Below are positions 58,875 to 64,000 of a stretch of 64,000 bases of DNA, in pieces. Numbering within the stretch: position 1 is the first letter of the stretch; the number at the start of each line of letters is the position of its first letter. Under the pieces are notes generated by a model that ran no database searches, was not told where the DNA came from, and saw only the letters and a list, made by a program, of their open reading frames with translations. The translations under genes and the position numbers were made by a program. This stretch comes from Daucus carota subsp. sativus (taxonomy: Eukaryota > Streptophyta > Magnoliopsida > Apiales > Apiaceae), in assembly GCF_001625215.2 (NCBI RefSeq), contig NC_030389.2, positions 45,249,454-45,313,453 on the forward strand, read 5' to 3'.

Positions 58875-60459
58875 CTCTCTCCGTCTCAATTTATAGGTCC
58901 AATTTGGGAAAAAAAAAATATCTCAAAATACTTGTCCTTTTCTTCTTTCAATACAAACTAGTTGAGAAGCCGCGCGTTGCGGCGGCCTATAAAAATTATA
59001 TTAATAATTTAATATAAATATTTGTAAAATGCAATAATTTTGTGGCTTTCTATAAAAAGTATATTAATGATTAAAAAATAATATTTGTAGGATAAAATAA
59101 AATTAATATTATAAAAATTTTGATGTAATACCAATACTAATATATAAAATTGCAAAATTGGACTATAATTCATGTTGAAAAAATGAAAATAAATTTCTAC
59201 ACGTAATTAACAATTTAAAGCACGACGAATCTTAATTTTATTTGTATTTTTTTTTGAAAATTAAGTAATCATGTTCCTACATTGCCACATTCCTCCAAAT
59301 TTTTTAGATTGATTGTGCACAAAAACATCTAACTTAAATCCGCGAGATAGCGGTCTATATCTACCCTTGCTTGTAACAACCTTTATTTTTTAATACAGGT
59401 ATGAACAGTCTTCACTTAAAAGTTGCTTAAACGGAACATACAGATAATGGATGAATAATATTTCCCTCTGTGCAAAGTAAATCATATAAAAATTAACAAC
59501 AAACATGTCTGATGAACAAAACAAATATTATAAAATAATGACCAACAAACATACATCACTAATAGTTAATTTATTGATATCATCCATTAATATCATGTCA
59601 AGACTATATTATTCTCCTGTGTATGGATTTGTCGACTCCCACGTAATGGTCTATAACTACCTTTATTTTTTTTAATATCGTATAAACAACCTTCACTCTT
59701 CGTGGTAGAAGAACGGCACCACCGAGTTAGAAATCAAGCAAGAGGACTATCACCGGAGAGTGGTAGGATTGTGGTATTGAGAGAGAATAGGTTGTATTTA
59801 GATGATCAAGAATCTGGGGTATTTATAGGTGCAGAGAGAATTGTGTGCTACTCTTTCCCTTAATTAAATAATCTGAAACAAAATCAGATTAAAACTTTCA
59901 AGCTGCTATATTTCATAAATAATCTGAAACAAAATCAGTTTTCCTTTTTATATAGAAATAAAATTAGATCAAAACTTTCAAGCTACTATATTCCATAAAG
60001 CTTCTCCCTTATATAGAAACAAAATCAGATTAAAACTTTCAAGCTATCATATTCCATAAATAATCTGAAACAAAATCAGATTCTGAAACTTGCTTCTAAT
60101 ATATTCGAAACTAAAAGAGGTAGTTCTAATTTTTGATATTTTTCATCCCAAAATTCCAGAAAATTAGAAAAATCAAACGAAGCGATTTGAGAGGCGCCAC
60201 CTACACGCCCCTCGCTTCTCCTTTATATAAGTATATTGATTTATCTACATATTAATTGTGATTTTTTAAAACTCAACATTATTCTCATTTCTCAATGCAC
60301 TAAATCCTTATATTTATTGTGATTTTTTTGAAACTCAACAATATTCTCACTTATCAATGCACTAATTAGTGATACATGAGATAAGATTATATCTAACTAA
60401 CTTTTTTCTTAATATGTGTGTTTATTCTAAAATGGACATATAAATTGAGACGGAGGGAG
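58875..60459. mobile_element. Stowaway-type MITE split by a nested insertion
   Basis: The left terminus CTCTCTCCGTCTCAATTTAT and right terminus ATAAATTGAGACGGAGGGAG are inverses, flanked by TA at 58873-58874 and 60460-60461. The two MITE parts (58875-58957 and 60236-60459) total about 307 bp; the middle is the Helitron-like element 58958-60235. Confidence 0.85.
58958..60235 (-). mobile_element. Non-autonomous Helitron-like element, copy 2 (nested)
   Basis: On the minus strand it starts TATACTTATATAAAGGAGAA (preceded by A) and ends with hairpin GCCGC-CGCAACGC-GCGGC, then TTCTCAACTAG (followed by T). This gives an A|T insertion site, CTRR end and 3' hairpin as in Helitrons, with no target duplication. 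It shares both ends and interior blocks (GTCGACTCCCACGTAATGGT on plus) with the element at 24069-25753. Near its 5' end a TAATCTGAAACAAAATCAGA unit repeats about four times (59868-60110). No protein is encoded. Confidence 0.8.
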
Positions 60460-61438
60460 TAATATTTATAATCAAAAACTCTAGTTTTCTTTTTCTCCCT
60501 GCTCTCTAGCCGCCTCCCTCTTTTCATCCTGACGGGGCTTCCATCGGTTTTCCGGTGGAAAGGCGCATATATTTTCGTTTGATTGCTTGTTCTTTAATTA
60601 TTCTTGCATTTTCATTGATTTTCTTAATAAATCTCCCTCTTTGGGGAAAGTTTTTTTAGATCTATATCACCAAGACTTTCGATTTTCATTGTTATTCGCT
60701 TTCAGAGAGTTTTTTGGATTTATGAGTGGATCGATTATCTCCTACATGTCGTGGTGCAGATCTAATTGTTTTAGTTTCTAGTTGGATTTTCTTTAGTATG
60801 TTTTGAATATTGTTTGATTTCTGTACCTGGTGAGAGTGTGTGGTTTTCCTCTCCCTCTGTGAGAGTTGGTTTGGATTTATCAATAAAACCTTCCAGGAAT
60901 TACATTTGTGGTTGATAGTTGAAACGGAATTTTTGGAAAAGATGGTGATCACATAGCAAGAGCAAGATCTATACATCGTCAATTTCAACATCGCTTATTT
61001 GTCTTATCTTAGATATGAAGACATGCATGTTAATTTTTTCTATGTTTGTTCGACTCGATCATTTTTGTAGATGACGTGCTATTATTTATTGAATTATCTC
61101 TTTTTCTTAAAAAAAATATTTATAATCAAAAATTTGATGTCGTAATATTTATTACTAGCAGAGGTTGTGCCTTTCAACTCAATTGACTCTCGAAGAAATC
61201 TCCAACGGTCTTTCTCAGCCACACTGGGAAGATTTCAAATCATTTGACCTCTCCAAACACCTTTTATTACTAGTACTGGTCCGAATATATTTTCTTTGTC
61301 TGAATTTTTCTTCGTCTATTTCTTTTGACTTGTACTGTTTTACACCCCTTGTTCATAGCCGTTGGAGCCCATTTTATATCTCTCTCACACATATCACACA
61401 CAACACATTCTCCTGGGAAGATTTCAAGAAAACCCAGA
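60460..61438. other. Spacer and leader of the PP2C gene
   Basis: It holds pyrimidine-rich sequence near 60480-60560 and the likely 5' UTR close to 61438. The ORFs here (for example 60587-60781) show no family features. Confidence 0.5.
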
Positions 61439-63955
61439 ATGTCATTAGCGATGAACAGTATAGATACATCTTTTTCACCTAAAAAATCTTCGTTTTCTCT
61501 AAATGGGTCGGTGAATTCATGTTCTTTAAAGCGAAAGAGGCCCCCCACAATTGAAATCCCTAGGGTTTTGACTGAAATTCCGGTGGATTCTGCCAAGAAA
61601 AGGGTGGGTTCTGGTGGGAATTGCTGTGGTGATGATGGTTTTGTTTGTTCTAGTGGATTTGGAGTTGGGGTTTACGCGGTGAAGGGGAAGAAAAAGACTA
61701 TGGAAGATTCTTATACTATTGTTTCTTGCCCGATTTCGAAGAAGGTAGTTCATTTCTTGGATGTTTATTAATAAATTCATTGGTTTTGAGATTTTTATTT
61801 ATGGAGGTTTAGCTGTACACAGGGAAGTGTTTGTTAGCTTATGAATTATGATTGTTGATTGTATTGGTAGTTGATATTAATGTAGCGATTGTAGTACTAT
61901 GACCCATGACTTATTTCTGGTTCGTAGTTCAGATGCTTTGGAGTGGACCATAGAGGTGTTTGTTAGCTTTTGAATTATAAATTCTTTATTGTGTTGGTAT
62001 TTTTAGTAATTTGAAGATAACTTGCAGTACTATGACCCGTGATTTTGTAGCTGTTTTGTTATTTAGATGCTTTGCGGGGGATATGTGAACCTATGTATTT
62101 ATGGATGTTAATGATCAGTTGTTTTGTTGAATATGTAGGGTGTCTTTGGTGTTTATGATGGACATGGAGGAAGTAAGGCTGCACAATTTGTAGCGGAAAA
62201 GTTACATGGTAATATTAAAGAGATGCTTGACAAAGTTCCAGAGAATGGAGATAAGGAAGAAGCTGTAAAACTAGGGTATTTGAAAACCGATCAGGATTTC
62301 CTTAAGCAGGTCATTATGCTTATTTTGACCTATTGCGATTTTTCTGATATTAATTATGTTTATGCTGCATTTATGTGTTTCTGATTAACTAAGGGCGAAC
62401 CTAATGCCTTTAAACCTCTTCTTATGACTATAGAACTCCTTATAGTCACTACTCATTAACTAACAGTATCAATGTATATAAAGCTATGTATCTCCACAGT
62501 TTTCCTGATCTTATTGTAAATTTTATTTGATTAAATTTTCACTACTAGAAATGGTTGATTAACAAGGGGTGATAAATGCAGGGTGTTAGTAGTGGTGCTT
62601 GCTGTGTGACAGCCTTGATCGAGGGAAACGAGCTTATAGTCTCGAATGTAGGTGACTGCAGAGCTGTTCTTTGTCGAGCTGGCACAGCTGATGCCATAAC
62701 AAAAGATCATAGAGCATCTGAGGAGGACGAAAGGAAAAGAATAGAGGATAAGGTAGAAACCTGCATTGTATGTACCATTTTATTAGAAATATGTAGTATT
62801 GGTAGTGATTTTGATTGTTCCCCTTGATATTGTGATTTAGGGAGGATATGTGGAGATGCACCGGGGAGCTTGGAGAGTTCATGGAGTACTATCCGTTTCC
62901 AGAAGTATTGGAGATGCTCACTTGAAGAATTGGGTGCTAGCTGAGCCTGATACGAAAATCTTACATTTGACTTCGGATATGGAATATCTTGTATTAGCTT
63001 CTGATGGGCTGTGGGAACAGGTATTGAAGTAGGAGAATATTTACAGATAAGGAGCAACCTTATTTTTAAGAATATCTAATAATTATATATTTTTCCTGAT
63101 TGACTAGTAGAATTTTCATGTATTCTTGCACTTTTCTCCTTTTAAACTTTGATTTACAATTTTTAGGTAGGGAATCAAGAAGCTATTGATATTCTGTTGC
63201 GGTCGTGTTCTGTAGAAAGGAAACCTGGAGCTAGTGTAGACACTGTTAGTGTGAATGATGATGCATATGACTGCAAAGGTTCAAGTACTTCACCAAAGTT
63301 ACGCAGACTATCACTAATCAAGAAAAATACAAGGTTGGGGAGTTCCCCTATCTACAGGAAGAGAATTAGTTGCTGCACGAAAAGTGATGATTTTGGTTGT
63401 GAAAATGAAAGTCCTACATCAAAGGCTCGAAGGATATCACTGGTTCACCACATGAAGTTGAAACCTCAGATGCCAAGTGAAGAACATACTGTCAATCAGT
63501 GCAAGGAAATTCAATGCGATTATCTTTGTGAAAATGTAAGTCCTCCATCCAAGGCTCAAAGGATATCACAGGCAAACCAAATAAAGACGAGACCTCAGAT
63601 GTCAAGTCAAGAAATTAGCATTAATCGGTGGAAGGAGCCCTTACTGGCAAACCAAACGAACATGAAACCTAGAACACAAACTCAGGAAAATAGCATATAT
63701 CAGCAGAAGGAAAATGTGAAGAATTCTACTGGTGAAGATGTATTCCTGCCATCAAAAGTTCAAGAACTTTCACCTGTAAACCAACTGAAGATAAAACCTC
63801 AGGCACCAAGTCACCAACATAGCATCGATAAGAAGAGGCTAAGTTCCGGGGGACTCATTGCTGCTTGCAAAGAGCTTGCGAATCTTGCACTAAGCAGGGG
63901 TAGTTTAGATGACATTACTGTGATGATTATTGATCTACACCGTCTTAAAGACTAA
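61439..63955 (+). CDS. Protein phosphatase 2C (PP2C) with long insertion
   Basis: Five exons, 61439-61744, 62139-62309, 62582-62752, 62841-63020 and 63167-63955, encode 538 aa. PP2C motifs appear in order: MEDSY near residue 88, [11 protein letters not shown] at 103-113, [37 protein letters not shown] near 269 and [14 protein letters not shown] near 520. The metal-binding acidic residues (MED, DGH, SDG, DD) are all present, so it should be an active Mn/Mg-dependent Ser/Thr phosphatase. Between [11 protein letters not shown] and [13 protein letters not shown] lies a roughly 200-aa disordered, basic, Ser/Gln-rich insertion with imperfect repeats. The N-terminal 70 residues are Ser/Lys-rich with a possible nuclear signal (SLKRKRPP). 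Recalled relative: At1g67820. ATG 61439 is the first in-frame start after the leader; ATG 61451 is an alternative. Confidence 0.92.
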
Positions 63956-64000
63956 TTCGACTGTTTTTTTTTTCATTCGGATTATAGTTGCATTGCTCTC

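Noticed and set aside
1..64000. tRNA or other structured RNA genes
   Set aside because: I saw no sequence with convincing cloverleaf, box A/B plus terminator, or snoRNA/miRNA precursor features, apart from hairpins explained by foldback repeats; a dedicated scan was not possible.

Overview
The window is nuclear DNA from a eudicot plant. It is AT-rich, its genes are broken by GT-AG introns, and it carries Copia, Helitron, Stowaway, SINE-like and foldback repeats. I found no tRNA, rRNA, CRISPR or prokaryotic features. Most exon models below were built by hand: splice sites were matched so that reading phase is kept through each whole protein, and every complete model closes on a multiple of three. 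Orthology statements come from memory of protein families and Arabidopsis gene order and were not searched.

Layout. 1-3439 (+): the 3' part of a plastid half-size ABC transporter (ABCB26/TAP1-like). 4504-13215 (+): a 948-aa proline-rich, RS-tailed nuclear-type protein. 14576-15049 (+): a PADRE/DUF4228 protein. 17996-18661 (+): a small PB1-domain protein with a Stowaway MITE just upstream of its TATA box. 20946-23225 (-): an NPH3/BTB protein of the At1g67900 type. 24069-34140: a mobile-element island holding a Helitron-like element, a solo LTR and an intact young Copia element with matching LTRs. 36541-38215: a 1.2-kb palindrome plus a second inverted-repeat cluster. 38925-41010 (+): a GT17 glycosyltransferase. 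43303-46351 (+): three tandem copies of a His/Met/Gly/Ser-rich small protein gene, one of them broken. 47470-47784 (+): another small orphan protein. 48094-51297 (-): a DUF707 protein. 53093-58134 (-): chloroplast sensor kinase (CSK). 58875-60459: a Stowaway element split by a second Helitron-like insertion. 61439-63955 (+): a PP2C phosphatase with a long repetitive insertion.

The genes are independent eukaryotic units, not an operon. Their order recalls two Arabidopsis chromosome 1 blocks, At1g70610-70640 and At1g67820-67900, which suggests an ancestral linkage group. Two products are plastid proteins (the ABC transporter and CSK) and two are probably Golgi or endomembrane type II proteins (GT17 and DUF707).

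The most unusual signals are these: a 15-nt perfect complementarity between the Copia LTR and the position where its primer-binding site should be, with no tRNA-type PBS there; three 'tail-only' retroinsertions, each a short poly(A)-like tract between 14-17-bp target duplications; the long palindrome upstream of the GT17 gene; and birth and decay of the tandem small-protein genes through a microhomology deletion.
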